A stretch of 64,000 nt of DNA from contig JBMNTB010000003.1 in NCBI GenBank assembly GCA_050945515.1, forward strand, positions 53,194 to 117,193. The letters are read 5' to 3'. Each line of letters starts with the position of its first letter. Position 1 is the stretch's first letter. The notes under the pieces are model-generated. The model was not told the DNA's origin, made no database searches, and saw only the letters and a program-made list of their open reading frames with translations. Positions 45,433 to 54,692 of the stretch are shown here, one piece after another. Made by a program: the position numbers and the translations under genes. Source of the stretch: UBA1046 sp050945515. Lineage in GTDB: Bacteria; Bacillota; Clostridia; Saccharofermentanales; DTU023.

Positions 45433-45534
45433 TAAGATAGCAGCGGATAAAGTCTGCTCATATGTAATCAGAATTTATGTTTATGTGAGATCAGCTACTA
45501 AGATAAGCATCGATCAGATGTCGATTATTAGGTT

Positions 45535-45563
45535 ATAAAAAGGAGCCTGTTTGCAGGCCCCTT
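45535..45563 (-). terminator. Terminator after the ferritin gene
   Basis: On the minus strand AAGGGGCCTG (45563-45554) pairs with CAGGCTCCTT (45549-45540) around a 4-base loop, with one G-T pair, followed by a T-rich run. Confidence 0.8.
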
Positions 45564-45601
45564 AATAGCTAGCTAAGTTTAAATAGCGGCGTGTGCAGAA
45601 A

Positions 45602-46126
45602 TTATTCGAGATAAGGAATAACAGCAGGTACAAAGACGCGCGTACCCATTTGCTTGTCCCACATGCGCAAAGGCCCGGGCTGCCCGTTTTCACTAGAGAC
45701 ATTGTCGCAATTATCTTCCTGATTTGCTTCTTCTTCCACCTGTTCTATGACGTACCAGTCAAGGAACAGAACGGCTGCCTTGTCACCGGCTTCAGCCGCG
45801 ATATCAACTAATTCGTTGATCCAGGCCGTGATCTGCTGCTCATGTTTCAAGGCGCCTTCGAAAACAGCCTGGACATTCTCCCAAGTTTCCGGTTCAGGTT
45901 TGTCAATCCGGTCGATATCAGCCTTGACACCTCTCATCTGCAGATATTCGAACAGGCCCTGAGCATGAGACAATTCCTCCATGTACTGGATATACATCCA
46001 GTGTGCAGCACCGGGGAAGCTATTTTGGTTTAGCCAGTCGGACATCTGCAGATAGAGAAAAGCGGAATAAAATTCTCTGTTAATCTGAGTGCTAAATGCT
46101 TTACGAACTTTTTCCTTCATTTTCAT
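45602..46126 (-). CDS. ftnA: Non-haem ferritin
   Basis: A 174-residue iron-storage subunit that oxidises Fe(II) and stores it in a 24-mer shell. ATG 46126 follows AAAGGGG; an upstream in-frame ATG lacks a site. Ferroxidase ligands are visible: the first glutamate in INREFYSAFLYL, the ExxH pair in EELSHAQ, and EEE in IEQVEEEANQ. It is monocistronic. The long leader region upstream contains two overlapping palindromes that might bind an iron or oxidative-stress regulator. Confidence 0.92.
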   Translation of the reverse strand: MKMKEKVRKAFSTQINREFYSAFLYLQMSDWLNQNSFPGAAHWMYIQYMEELSHAQGLFEYLQMRGVKADIDRIDKPEPETWENVQAVFEGALKHEQQITAWINELVDIAAEAGDKAAVLFLDWYVIEQVEEEANQEDNCDNVSSENGQPGPLRMWDKQMGTRVFVPAVIPYLE

Positions 46127-46247
46127 AATTAAAGCCCCTTTCAATCTTCGTGAATATGATCCGATATACACGGAATATTGTGATAAAAATCTTATTTTTC
46201 ATCTCCTATCTTCGCATTAATGCCTTGCTAAACTCTGTAGCCAACGT

Positions 46248-46275
46248 TACTTTATATAAAGTATAGGCGCCTATA
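46248..46275. promoter_or_regulatory. Two overlapping perfect palindromes between ftnA and sbcD
   Basis: TACTTTATATAAAGTA (46248-46263) and TATAGGCGCCTATA (46262-46275) are each perfect inverted repeats and share two bases. They lie in the divergent promoter region of ferritin and the SbcD-like gene, 40 bases upstream of the sbcD -10. They are operator candidates; no known consensus was recognised. Confidence 0.5.
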
Positions 46276-46311
46276 ATCGCCGCTGCACCTAAAAATTATC
46301 CTCTGTATTTA

Positions 46312-46320
46312 TGATATAAT
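46312..46320 (+). promoter_or_regulatory. Extended -10 promoter of the sbcD-yhaN operon
   Basis: TGA-TATAAT at 46312-46320, a perfect extended -10 with a poor -35, about 80 bases upstream of the start. Confidence 0.55.
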
Positions 46321-46398
46321 TGTCTAGTATTAATGGGCCAAGCACAAAGCTCAAATTTGTGAAACACACAGCTCCAATTTACGGTGAAGAGGTTAAGA

Positions 46399-47667
46399 AT
46401 GGGAAAAAGCAAAATCCGCTTTATCCAAACCGGTGACTGGCATCTGGGGCAGACCTGGCCTCTGCTATCCTCTGACGCCTCGAAGTTACTCAAAACCAAA
46501 CAAAATGAACTAGGCAAAGCATTGATCGAAGCCTGCCGTGATCATCAGGCGGATTTTCTGATTTTGACCGGGGATATTTTTGATCGAGTCCGCCCGGATA
46601 GGCAATGCCTGACATCCTTTGTTCACCTCATAAAAGAACTTGCCGATCTGCCGATCATTATTGCTCCCGGTAATCATGATCCTATGCCGCCGGGGGCTCC
46701 CTGGCTGGGTGAAAAGTGGCCGGCAAATGTCCATATCTTCAGCAGAGAAAACAGCATATTTGAATTCCCGGATCTCAATACAGTTTTTACCGGTCTGGCT
46801 TTTGAACATCAGACGGCAGTCAGGCCGGGCTATTTCCCGGATTCTAATGTCAGTGACGGTTCGGCTTTTCAGATAGCGGTAGCACACGGGGATCTACTGG
46901 ATAGAAATTCACCGTTCCGCCCCCTTTCTTCGGAGCTGATCCGCAGCAGTAATGCCGATTATTTTGCTGCGGGGCATAATCATCAGCTGATCATCGATGA
47001 GCAGTCTGAGGTGCCCTATGCCTCAGCCGGAGCACCGATCGGTCGAAGTTTCCGGGAACCTGGCAGCAAAAGCTTTCTCTACGGTGAATTGTCCGGTGAC
47101 TTGATCAAGGGAGGTCGAGCCAATCTGGATCTAGTTACGAGAAAACAGATGCAAAAACTGAAAAATACTCAGTTGAAACTACAGGAATATCCCTTATTCC
47201 TGCCTACTTTCGAGCGAATCGAGTATCAATGCCTGGGCAATGAATCGACTGCCGATATTATCCGCCGTCTGCAGCAGCAAATCCGAACCAATCAAGTCAA
47301 TATTCATCCGGACAGCCTCTGGCAGCTGGTATTGCGGGGCAGAAAGTCAAGATTGGCAGATATAGGTCAGCTGCGGCAGTATTTCCAGCGCAACCTATTA
47401 TTTATTGAGATCCTTGATGAACGGACTTTCCCCAGTTTTCCGGGACAGGAGTTCAGACTTTTATTCCCGGGCTTTGCTCTGACAGCTGAGCGTCAGAGTG
47501 CCGACCATCAGCAGCAGGCTGAAGAACCAAGGCCTAAACATCTGGCTATATCCTACCTGGCATCTGCAACAGAGACCGCATCTGCCATAGTCCGCCAGCA
47601 AGAATTTGTACAGTTGTCGACTGCGCCGAAATCGCAGTCAAGACGCAGCCGGGATGCAGGACAATGA
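46399..47667 (+). CDS. SbcD/YhaO-type DNA repair exonuclease (Mre11-like)
   Basis: A 422-residue metallophosphoesterase nuclease. ATG 46399 follows AAGAGG; a GTG at 46384 is less likely. All Mre11 phosphoesterase motifs are seen: GDWH (about 12-15), GDIFDR, GNHD, AHGD and GHNH. Length and the C-terminal half fit YhaO as well as SbcD. The family processes DNA ends together with an SMC-like ATPase; the partner gene follows with a four-base ATGA overlap. The nuclease site is complete, unlike the ATPase site of its partner. Confidence 0.88.
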   Translation: MGKSKIRFIQTGDWHLGQTWPLLSSDASKLLKTKQNELGKALIEACRDHQADFLILTGDIFDRVRPDRQCLTSFVHLIKELADLPIIIAPGNHDPMPPGAPWLGEKWPANVHIFSRENSIFEFPDLNTVFTGLAFEHQTAVRPGYFPDSNVSDGSAFQIAVAHGDLLDRNSPFRPLSSELIRSSNADYFAAGHNHQLIIDEQSEVPYASAGAPIGRSFREPGSKSFLYGELSGDLIKGGRANLDLVTRKQMQKLKNTQLKLQEYPLFLPTFERIEYQCLGNESTADIIRRLQQQIRTNQVNIHPDSLWQLVLRGRKSRLADIGQLRQYFQRNLLFIEILDERTFPSFPGQEFRLLFPGFALTAERQSADHQQQAEEPRPKHLAISYLASATETASAIVRQQEFVQLSTAPKSQSRRSRDAGQ

Positions 47668-49895
47668 TGAAGATATTGCAAATTGACATCTTGACTTATG
47701 GCAGCCTGGCGCAAGTCAGATTGGATTTGCGGAGAGATCAAGGTGTTTCAATCCTGTCGGGTCAAATTGAACGCTTGGAGCAGATCTTATCTTTCATTGC
47801 CTTCACATTTTATGGTCACTGTGAAGACTGCCTTGCCTCCAATTATCTGCCGCGGATTGAGAATTCTATTCAGACGAAGGCGATCGGGGGCAGTATCAGT
47901 TTTCTACACAATGATACGGAGTATCTATTGGAACGGCTGACGACTGTCGCAGGTGAGAACGATAAGATCAAATTACTCAATGAAACAAGCGGAGCGGATC
48001 TGAGTGCTGATTGTTCACCACAGCCGGGTCTGGATCTGTTTTCCCTCAGCCGGGATGAATTTGTCTTTGCACTGAGCCTGGCGCCTGTTCCGCCGCCGGA
48101 GCATTTCACCTCCTGGTCGGAGCAAATAGAATTAATACTGCGAGAAAAATTAGCAGCTCTCCGCGATCACAATAGTACTCAGGGCAAAGTTGCAATGCTG
48201 TCGGAGCAGAGTGAACAGCTGAAGCAATTAATTGAAGTCGCTAAGAACTCAGACAAGAATCAGGCAGAATTGATTGATAAGATTTTTCAGCATAAGCAGA
48301 GTATAAAGCAGCGTGAGGAGCAATTGCAGGAGGTCTTACCCAGGGTACATCAGCTGGAACTGCTGGAAGACAAAGCAAGATACGAGAATCTTTTATTGCT
48401 GCGCTCGGAATTGGCTGCGGCTGAATCTGAAGCATACAGCCTGACCAGAGAAGCCCAGGAAAAGAACTTGCCCTCTGCTATTGAGCTGACATCTTATGAG
48501 GATTTTTATAATGACTGGCATCAAAAAGCCAAAAATCTTAATGTTATGCGGATGCAATTGATAACTGTTAATGAAGAGGTTAAGGAATGTTATCAACGGG
48601 GCAATGAACTAAAAAATCAGCTGGATCAAGCGGAAGATAGAGAAAGTAATTTGCTGAGACAACTGGCAGGAGAGAAACACAAATTCGAACTGATCAGAAA
48701 TGAATATACCGGGTCCGGTAAAAGGTATGCGGGAAATTTCCGTTTACTGTTGCTGCTTGGACTGGCAGCAGTGGCCGGGCTGATCCTGATCCTGGCCGAC
48801 AGTATAATTGGAGGCGCCATACTGCTCGGCGGCGCCTTCGTTGCCTTACTATTATTAATATCGCATACAGCCAGAAGTAAAGCTACAGGCGCCACAGCAC
48901 TGGGTAAGGCCCGTTCCAATATAGATAAGGTACAAAGTCGGCTCTCCGAACATAAAAGAGAAAAAAACAGTCTGATGTGGCGACTGGAAGAAGAGATTGC
49001 AGCTTATCAGAAAGCTCGCGCCACGGAAGAGAGATTATTAGCAGAAGTTAGTAAGGGTGAAACTGCAACCAATCATGCAGGATATGAATTAGTGACGTCT
49101 TTGTCCCGCTATGTGCGAATTCAATATCCGGAGGAAGCAGCAAGAGCGCTAAGAGAGTTGCGTGAACGAGTTACTGATAGCGCTCCGGTCGATGCCAGAG
49201 TTTCTCAGATTCTAAGTCAGATTTCCGTTCTTAAAGCCGGCCGCACGGACGAAGAGATCGAGCGGGAATATGAGTATGCTACGGAACAATTATTCGGCTC
49301 TGCCTTGACCGGTCAAGAGACAGCAGGACTGCCGTCCGTTGCTACCAGTCGCTATAATCCGGATGCTCTGGCCAATGCCAAGGCAGTTAAATTGCGTCTG
49401 GAGCTGGAAATAGATCAGTCGCGGAAAAAATATCAGGAGCTGTCGGAAGAACTGGTCAACAACTTTTCTCCGGTCAATCTGGCAGATCTGTACCGTCAAA
49501 AAAAGCAAATGGATTTAGATAAAGCGGAGATTAAAGAACAGGAAGCGGCACTTGAAATTGCTCTGGAATATCTGGAAGAAGCGAAGCCGTATCGAGTTAA
49601 TTATTATCGCCAACTGACAGAAATGTCTAATCTGTTTTCAGAACAGGTTTTGGATAGGAAAGAGCCACTTTTGGATAAGAGATTGACCGGAGCCCTGGCG
49701 CTTCGCTTCTGTACATCCGGTGCTGAGAAAATGCCTTTGTTTGTTCCGTCGGCGCTGAGTAATGGTGAACTTTGTGCTCTGCCTGAGAGGATTAAAGCTG
49801 TATGTGAAGGAGAACTGCAGTTGATTATCTTACAGCAGAAAGGGCAGGATTTGCCGGGAAACTGGAAGTTGAAAATCAAACCGCAGACTGTTTGA
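47664..49895 (+). CDS. YhaN/SbcC-like coiled-coil protein lacking the P-loop, with membrane segments
   Basis: A 743-residue protein, translationally coupled to the Mre11-like nuclease. The start MKILQIDILTYGSL matches the ATPase head of YhaN/SbcC/Rad50, but where GPNEAGKST should follow, it reads SGQIERLEQI: no Walker A lysine or glycines. The residues behind it (LSFIAFTFYGH) again match the family. Long coiled coils (about 165-350 and 405-650) flank a hydrophobic hairpin of about 43 residues (about 358-401), as found in YhaN. The C-terminal signature and Walker B region is also unrecognisable (SNGELCALPERIKAVC). The reading frame is uninterrupted. It may act as a membrane-tethered scaffold for the nuclease. 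Confidence 0.75.
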   Translation: MMKILQIDILTYGSLAQVRLDLRRDQGVSILSGQIERLEQILSFIAFTFYGHCEDCLASNYLPRIENSIQTKAIGGSISFLHNDTEYLLERLTTVAGENDKIKLLNETSGADLSADCSPQPGLDLFSLSRDEFVFALSLAPVPPPEHFTSWSEQIELILREKLAALRDHNSTQGKVAMLSEQSEQLKQLIEVAKNSDKNQAELIDKIFQHKQSIKQREEQLQEVLPRVHQLELLEDKARYENLLLLRSELAAAESEAYSLTREAQEKNLPSAIELTSYEDFYNDWHQKAKNLNVMRMQLITVNEEVKECYQRGNELKNQLDQAEDRESNLLRQLAGEKHKFELIRNEYTGSGKRYAGNFRLLLLLGLAAVAGLILILADSIIGGAILLGGAFVALLLLISHTARSKATGATALGKARSNIDKVQSRLSEHKREKNSLMWRLEEEIAAYQKARATEERLLAEVSKGETATNHAGYELVTSLSRYVRIQYPEEAARALRELRERVTDSAPVDARVSQILSQISVLKAGRTDEEIEREYEYATEQLFGSALTGQETAGLPSVATSRYNPDALANAKAVKLRLELEIDQSRKKYQELSEELVNNFSPVNLADLYRQKKQMDLDKAEIKEQEAALEIALEYLEEAKPYRVNYYRQLTEMSNLFSEQVLDRKEPLLDKRLTGALALRFCTSGAEKMPLFVPSALSNGELCALPERIKAVCEGELQLIILQQKGQDLPGNWKLKIKPQTV

Positions 49896-49965
49896 GAGCA
49901 ATGGTCGCCATTGGATGATGAGTGTATAATAAATTGCGGTAAAATTTCAAGGAGGCCGTTAAAAA

Positions 49966-51012
49966 ATGAATGATACTATGTATGCTTTGGTCAAAACCGA
50001 GGCGGGCCCGGGCCTGAGTCTGGAACGTATCCCGATTCCGGAAACAGGCCCGAATGATGTCAAAATCAAAATTCACAAAACAGCTATCTGTGGTACAGAC
50101 TGCCATATCTATAATTGGGACGAATGGGCTCAACGAGTGATTAAAGTCCCGCTTAATGCCGGTCATGAATATGTCGGCGAGATCGTGGAAGTTGGTTCGA
50201 TGGTAGATAATTTCGATATCGGCGATATTGTTTCCGGCGAGGGACATATTGTCTGCGGCAAGTGCAGAAATTGTCGGGCAGGCAAACGGGTTTTTTGTAA
50301 AGATACTTTGGGTGTCGGTGTCAACAGAGCGGGAGCATTTGCGGAATATCTGGTTATACCGTCAGCGAACGCAGTGCAAGTATTGCCCGGTATTCCTGAG
50401 GAGATCGCGGCAATTTTCGATCCTCTGGGGAACGCCGTGCACACCGCTCTGCAGTTTGATCTGGTGGGTGAAGATGTTCTGATTACAGGTGCCGGCCCGA
50501 TAGGCATCATGGCGGCAGCTGTTGCCAGACATTGCGGTGCCAGACATATTGCCATAACTGATTTCAACGCCTACCGTCTGGAATTGGCGAAAAAAGTCGA
50601 ACCCACTGTCCATACCATAGATTTGTCAGAAGACACGGTCAGAGGGATAATGCCCGAACTGGATATGCGCGAAGGCTTTGATGTCGGTTTGGAGATGTCG
50701 GGCTCATCATCAGCACTGAATTCAATGATTGACAATATGATTAATGGCGGCCGGATTTCTCTCCTCGGTTTTTTGCCTGCAGATACTCAGATTGATTGGA
50801 ATCGAGTCATCTTGGGCAGCATGACATTGAAAGGCGTCTATGGCCGAGAGATGTTTGAAACCTGGTATAAGATGATGGCCATGATCCAGTCCGGCCTTGA
50901 CTTAACTCCGATCATTACGCATCGCCTGGATTTCAGGCAGTATGAGGAGGGTTTCCGGGCGATGAATAGTGGCAAATCAGGCAAAGTGATCTTGGATTGG
51001 ACCACAGCATAA
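49966..51012 (+). CDS. tdh: L-threonine 3-dehydrogenase
   Basis: A 348-residue zinc-dependent medium-chain dehydrogenase that oxidises threonine to 2-amino-3-ketobutyrate with NAD+. Catalytic zinc ligands Cys42 (ICGTDCHIYNWDEW) and His67-Glu68 (GHEYVGEIVEVG), the structural zinc lobe CGKCRNCRAGKRVFC starting at Cys97, and the nucleotide fold VLITGAGPIGIMAA are present. AAGGAGG precedes the ATG. kbl follows 121 bases later, forming the tdh-kbl pathway from threonine to glycine and acetyl-CoA. Confidence 0.96.
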   Translation: MNDTMYALVKTEAGPGLSLERIPIPETGPNDVKIKIHKTAICGTDCHIYNWDEWAQRVIKVPLNAGHEYVGEIVEVGSMVDNFDIGDIVSGEGHIVCGKCRNCRAGKRVFCKDTLGVGVNRAGAFAEYLVIPSANAVQVLPGIPEEIAAIFDPLGNAVHTALQFDLVGEDVLITGAGPIGIMAAAVARHCGARHIAITDFNAYRLELAKKVEPTVHTIDLSEDTVRGIMPELDMREGFDVGLEMSGSSSALNSMIDNMINGGRISLLGFLPADTQIDWNRVILGSMTLKGVYGREMFETWYKMMAMIQSGLDLTPIITHRLDFRQYEEGFRAMNSGKSGKVILDWTTA

Positions 51013-51133
51013 ACAATCATTTCCGAAGCTGTGATTGGATTGTTTGCACAGGCTGTCAACAACTTCAACCAGGAGTCCCATTCAATTAATGATACCGGGT
51101 GCGGTAGAGAATGCACCGTCTACAGGAGGAATT

Positions 51134-52327
51134 ATGAATATGAAAACCGGACTGAGAATAATCAGAAGTGAGCTGCAGGAACTGAAAGAGGCAGGAGTCT
51201 ATACGGAGGAACGAGTCCTAACCTTGCCCCAGGGTTCTCGTATTGACACAACTAAAACTAAAAATGTCATAAATATGTGTGCCAATAATTATCTGGGCCT
51301 GTCCAATAACCCTGAATTGATTGCAGCGGCTAAAGCCAGTTACGACAGATGGGGCTATGGTCTGTCATCGGTACGATTTATCTGTGGTACGCAGGAACTG
51401 CATAAGCAGCTGGAACAAAAAGTTTCGGACTTTTTCGGCTTTGATGATGCGATACTTTACTCCTCATGTTTTGATGCCAATACCGGCTTATTTGAGACAA
51501 TCCTGGGTGAAGAGGACGCAATTATCTCCGATCAGCTGAATCATGCCAGCATTATTGATGGCATCAGATTGTGCAAAGCCTTGCGCTTGCGTTATAAGAA
51601 CAATGATATGGCTGATCTGGAACACTGTCTGCAGGAAGCTGATGCCAAAGGTGCCAGAATTAAATTGATCGCTACTGACGGTGTTTTCTCGATGGATGGT
51701 GTAATTGCCAATTTGCAGGCGATCTGTGATCTGGCCGACAAATATGATGCACTGGTTATGGTTGATGATAGTCATGCTTCCGGCTTTGTCGGTAAGACGG
51801 GACGCGGTACGCCGGAATATTGTGGTGTAGAGGGCAGAATTGATATTCTGACCTCTACTTTGGGCAAAGCTCTGGGCGGCGCTTCCGGTGGCTTTACGAC
51901 CGGGCGCCAGGAAATAATTGATTGGCTCAGGCAAAAGTCCAGACCCTATCTGTTCTCCAATACATTGGCCCCGGCCATTGCCGCCGGAGCGATCCGGGTT
52001 TTAGAGATGCTGGAGCAAGACACATCCCTGCGCGATCGGACGGAGGCTAATGCCAAATATTTCCGCACCGAGATCGAAAAGCTGGGTCTTGATGTTATTC
52101 CCGGTACTCATCCGATAGTACCGGTCATGATCTATGATGCAGTTAAGGCGATTGAAGTGGCAGACTATCTGCTCAGTCTCGGCGTCTATGTCATTGCTTT
52201 TAAATATCCGGTAGTTCCTGAGGGCAAAGCTCGCATCCGCACTCAGATTTCGGCTGCGCACAGCAAAGAGGATCTGGATTATGTCTTGTCCTGCTTTGCT
52301 GAATGCAAGGAGAAATTCTCGCTTTAA
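51134..52327 (+). CDS. kbl: Glycine C-acetyltransferase (2-amino-3-ketobutyrate CoA ligase)
   Basis: A 397-residue PLP enzyme of the alpha-oxoamine synthase family that splits 2-amino-3-ketobutyrate with CoA into glycine and acetyl-CoA. ATG 51134 follows AGGAGG; the in-frame stretch from 51035 lacks a ribosome site and overlaps the spacer. The PLP lysine lies in TSTLGKALGGASGG, and DDSHASGFVGKTGRG is the conserved cofactor-ring region. It pairs functionally with tdh upstream. Confidence 0.96.
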   Translation: MNMKTGLRIIRSELQELKEAGVYTEERVLTLPQGSRIDTTKTKNVINMCANNYLGLSNNPELIAAAKASYDRWGYGLSSVRFICGTQELHKQLEQKVSDFFGFDDAILYSSCFDANTGLFETILGEEDAIISDQLNHASIIDGIRLCKALRLRYKNNDMADLEHCLQEADAKGARIKLIATDGVFSMDGVIANLQAICDLADKYDALVMVDDSHASGFVGKTGRGTPEYCGVEGRIDILTSTLGKALGGASGGFTTGRQEIIDWLRQKSRPYLFSNTLAPAIAAGAIRVLEMLEQDTSLRDRTEANAKYFRTEIEKLGLDVIPGTHPIVPVMIYDAVKAIEVADYLLSLGVYVIAFKYPVVPEGKARIRTQISAAHSKEDLDYVLSCFAECKEKFSL

Positions 52328-52393
52328 TAAGCTGAGCGGAGTATTATAGTAGGGCTGCGATGCTTTTATAAACTGCTGATCTATCGTCGCTTA

Positions 52394-52442
52394 AAGCAAC
52401 TGTCCGGGCTGCAAGTCCGGACAGTTGCTTATGATCGTTTTT
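52394..52442. terminator. Hairpin terminator between convergent kbl and thrS
   Basis: A perfect 14-bp stem, AAGCAACTGTCCGG (52394-52407) with CCGGACAGTTGCTT (52417-52430) and a 9-base loop, with T-rich bases at 52438-52442. It probably serves both directions. Confidence 0.85.
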
Positions 52443-52460
52443 CAGTGCCGGCAATTGTTA

Positions 52461-54365
52461 TTAACTGTTGCCTTGCGAAATTTCGGCGTGTAACTTGTCC
52501 AGCAGTTCAGTTAAAGATAAGCTGCCTGCCTCACCCTGGTCCAAAACCCGGACCGAGACGGTGCCTGTTGCAGCTTCCTTCTGACCGACAATCAGACTGT
52601 ATGGCACTTTTTCCATTTGAGCCTGCCTGACCTTAAAACCGATTTTTTCATCCCTGGCATCGATTTCAGCGCGGATGCCATTTGCTTTCAGCACAGACAG
52701 CACATCTAAAGCATAGTCTTCGACTGCCTGTGAGACCGAGAGAATTTTGACCTGAACCGGTGCCAGCCAGAAAGGGAATTTCCCGGCATAATGTTCGATC
52801 AAGATGCCGATAAAGCGCTCAATCGAGCCAAAAGCTACTCGGTGAATCACAATAGGCAAATGGCGTTCGCCATCGGCTCCGATATATTCCAGATCAAAGC
52901 GCCGCGGCATTTGGAAATCGAGCTGAATCGTGCCACATTGCCAAGTCCGTCCGATCGAGTCTTCGAGATGAAAGTCAATTTTAGGTCCGTAGAAAGCGCC
53001 GTCTCCCTCATTGATGATATAAGGAATCTCCAGTTTGTCCAGGACTTTGCTCAATGCAGTTGTAGCTCTGTCCCATTCCTCATCTGAACCCATGGAGTCT
53101 TCAGGGCGGGTAGACAATTCGACATGATACTTAAAGTTGAAGTGACGGTAGACTTCATCGATCAGATGTACAACCTGTTCAACTTCGTCGGCGATCTGAT
53201 CCAGGGTCATGAAAATATGAGCATCATCCTGATTGAAAGCGCGCACCCTCATTAAACCGTGTAATACGCCGGATTTCTCATGACGGTGCACAAGGCCTAC
53301 CTCTGCCATACGCAGGGGTAAGTCACGATAGGAGTGTTGTTCGGACTTGAAGATCAGCATAGAGCCGGGGCAGTTCATCGGTTTGATAGCAAAATCTTCG
53401 CCATCGATCTGGGAGATATACATATTTTCACGATAATGTTCCCAGTGACCGGAGTTTTCCCATAGTTTCCGGCTGAGCATGATCGGAGTGGAAACCTCCT
53501 TGTATTCGTAGCGTTTATGTACTTGACGCCAGTAGTCCATCAGAGTATTTTTCAGCACCATGCCCTTGGGCAGGAAGAAGGGGAAACCAGGCCCCTCATC
53601 CATCAAGGCAAATAGCTGCATTTCACGGCCGAGCTTGCGATGGTCACGTTTTTTGGCTTCTTCCAGGAATTCGAGATATTGATCCAGATCACTCTTTTTG
53701 GGGAAGGAAGTGCCGTAGATGCGTGTCAGCATTTTATTTTTTTCATCTCCACGCCAATAGGCTCCGGCCAGTGAAGTCAGTTTAATCGCTTTGATCAGGC
53801 CTGTAGACATCAGATGGGGTCCGGCGCAAAGATCAGTAAAATCCCCTTGTTTGTAGAAACTAATCGTTTCATCTTCCGGAAGAGCGCTGATCAATTCAAT
53901 TTTGTAGGTCTCATCATTATTTTCGGCCCATTTGAGTGCTTCCGAGCGACTAAGCGTGTAGCGCTCAATCGGTATATCCTGCTTCACGATCCGTCGCATT
54001 TCAGCTTCGATTTTTTCCAAATCCTCCAAACCGATAGGTTCTGCGAATTCGAAATCATAATAAAATCCATTATCGATCGCCGGACCGATAGCAAACTTCA
54101 CGCCCGGGTACAAATGCTGCACCGCCTGAGCCAGCAAATGCGCTGAAGAATGGTGAAAAGCGTGAGCGCCGGCCGCTGAATCAAACTGTACCAGTTCCAG
54201 TTCAGCATCGTCTTCAATCAGAAAGCGCAGATCTCTGTCCTCTCCGTTGACAATTGCTGCCATAGCATTGCGGGCCAGTCCCGGACTGATATCGGCAGCA
54301 ATATCAATCGCTCGTTTCGGCGCTTCATATTCTATGACTGAGCCGTCTTTCAAAGTAATTTTCAT
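52461..54365 (-). CDS. thrS: Threonyl-tRNA synthetase
   Basis: A 634-residue class II synthetase. ATG 54365 follows GAGGAGAAGAA; a longer frame would run into the T-box leader. Domains: TGS (MKITLKDGSVIEYEAP), the editing domain with HHSSAHLLAQ, the catalytic core with the zinc cysteine in MNCPGSMLIF, and the anticodon domain at the C terminus. Expression is controlled by a T-box leader directly upstream that senses uncharged tRNA-Thr. Confidence 0.97.
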   Translation of the reverse strand: MKITLKDGSVIEYEAPKRAIDIAADISPGLARNAMAAIVNGEDRDLRFLIEDDAELELVQFDSAAGAHAFHHSSAHLLAQAVQHLYPGVKFAIGPAIDNGFYYDFEFAEPIGLEDLEKIEAEMRRIVKQDIPIERYTLSRSEALKWAENNDETYKIELISALPEDETISFYKQGDFTDLCAGPHLMSTGLIKAIKLTSLAGAYWRGDEKNKMLTRIYGTSFPKKSDLDQYLEFLEEAKKRDHRKLGREMQLFALMDEGPGFPFFLPKGMVLKNTLMDYWRQVHKRYEYKEVSTPIMLSRKLWENSGHWEHYRENMYISQIDGEDFAIKPMNCPGSMLIFKSEQHSYRDLPLRMAEVGLVHRHEKSGVLHGLMRVRAFNQDDAHIFMTLDQIADEVEQVVHLIDEVYRHFNFKYHVELSTRPEDSMGSDEEWDRATTALSKVLDKLEIPYIINEGDGAFYGPKIDFHLEDSIGRTWQCGTIQLDFQMPRRFDLEYIGADGERHLPIVIHRVAFGSIERFIGILIEHYAGKFPFWLAPVQVKILSVSQAVEDYALDVLSVLKANGIRAEIDARDEKIGFKVRQAQMEKVPYSLIVGQKEAATGTVSVRVLDQGEAGSLSLTELLDKLHAEISQGNS

Positions 54366-54392
54366 TTCTTCTCCTCTCATATCTAACAAAGG

Positions 54393-54424
54393 AAAACCCT
54401 TTGTCCGCTTAATCGGACAAAGGG
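54393..54424 (-). terminator. Attenuator terminator of the thrS T-box leader
   Basis: On the minus strand CCCTTTGTCCG (54424-54414) pairs perfectly with CGGACAAAGGG (54407-54397) around a 6-base loop, followed by TTTT. It directly follows the T-box sequence, with which its 5' arm competes for antiterminator formation. Confidence 0.9.
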
Positions 54425-54608
54425 TGCTAAGCACGGTTCCACCTTTGTTTTTCACTCATTTGATCATTGACGCAGATTCACGGGAATACTTATTTCGCAT
54501 CCTGCTCGGGAGTGGTTTTCATCGGACTGGCAGGAGCTGCTCACAGCCACGGCAGGCTCTCTCTCGGCAACCAGTGCCCCCGATTACTCGTTCCGTCATC
54601 GCATTTAT
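54393..54608 (-). promoter_or_regulatory. T-box riboswitch leader of thrS
   Basis: The minus-strand leader runs from the start site near 54608 to the terminator. It carries the conserved T-box sequence AAGGTGGAACCGTG (54445-54432, consensus AGGGTGGNACCGCG), an AGTA element and GAGAG-rich distal stem I bases, and a plausible threonine specifier ACC (54516-54514) in the context GAAAACCACTCC. Uncharged tRNA-Thr is expected to favour the antiterminator and permit thrS transcription. Confidence 0.92.
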
Positions 54609-54614
54609 GTATGA

Positions 54615-54643
54615 ATCATAATCTGCACCTGTCAAAATGTCAA
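54615..54643 (-). promoter_or_regulatory. Promoter of the thrS leader
   Basis: On the minus strand perfect TTGACA (54643-54638), 17-bp spacer, TATGAT (54620-54615). Confidence 0.8.
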
Positions 54644-54692
54644 CGCAAATCAATGTAAATTAACGGTTAACTACATAACGAAAATTAATATT

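Noticed and set aside
47664..48000. Frameshift hiding the P-loop of the YhaN-like protein
   Set aside because: No GxNxAGKST-like peptide appears in the other two forward frames, and the main frame is open through 743 codons with family-like residues on both sides of the gap.
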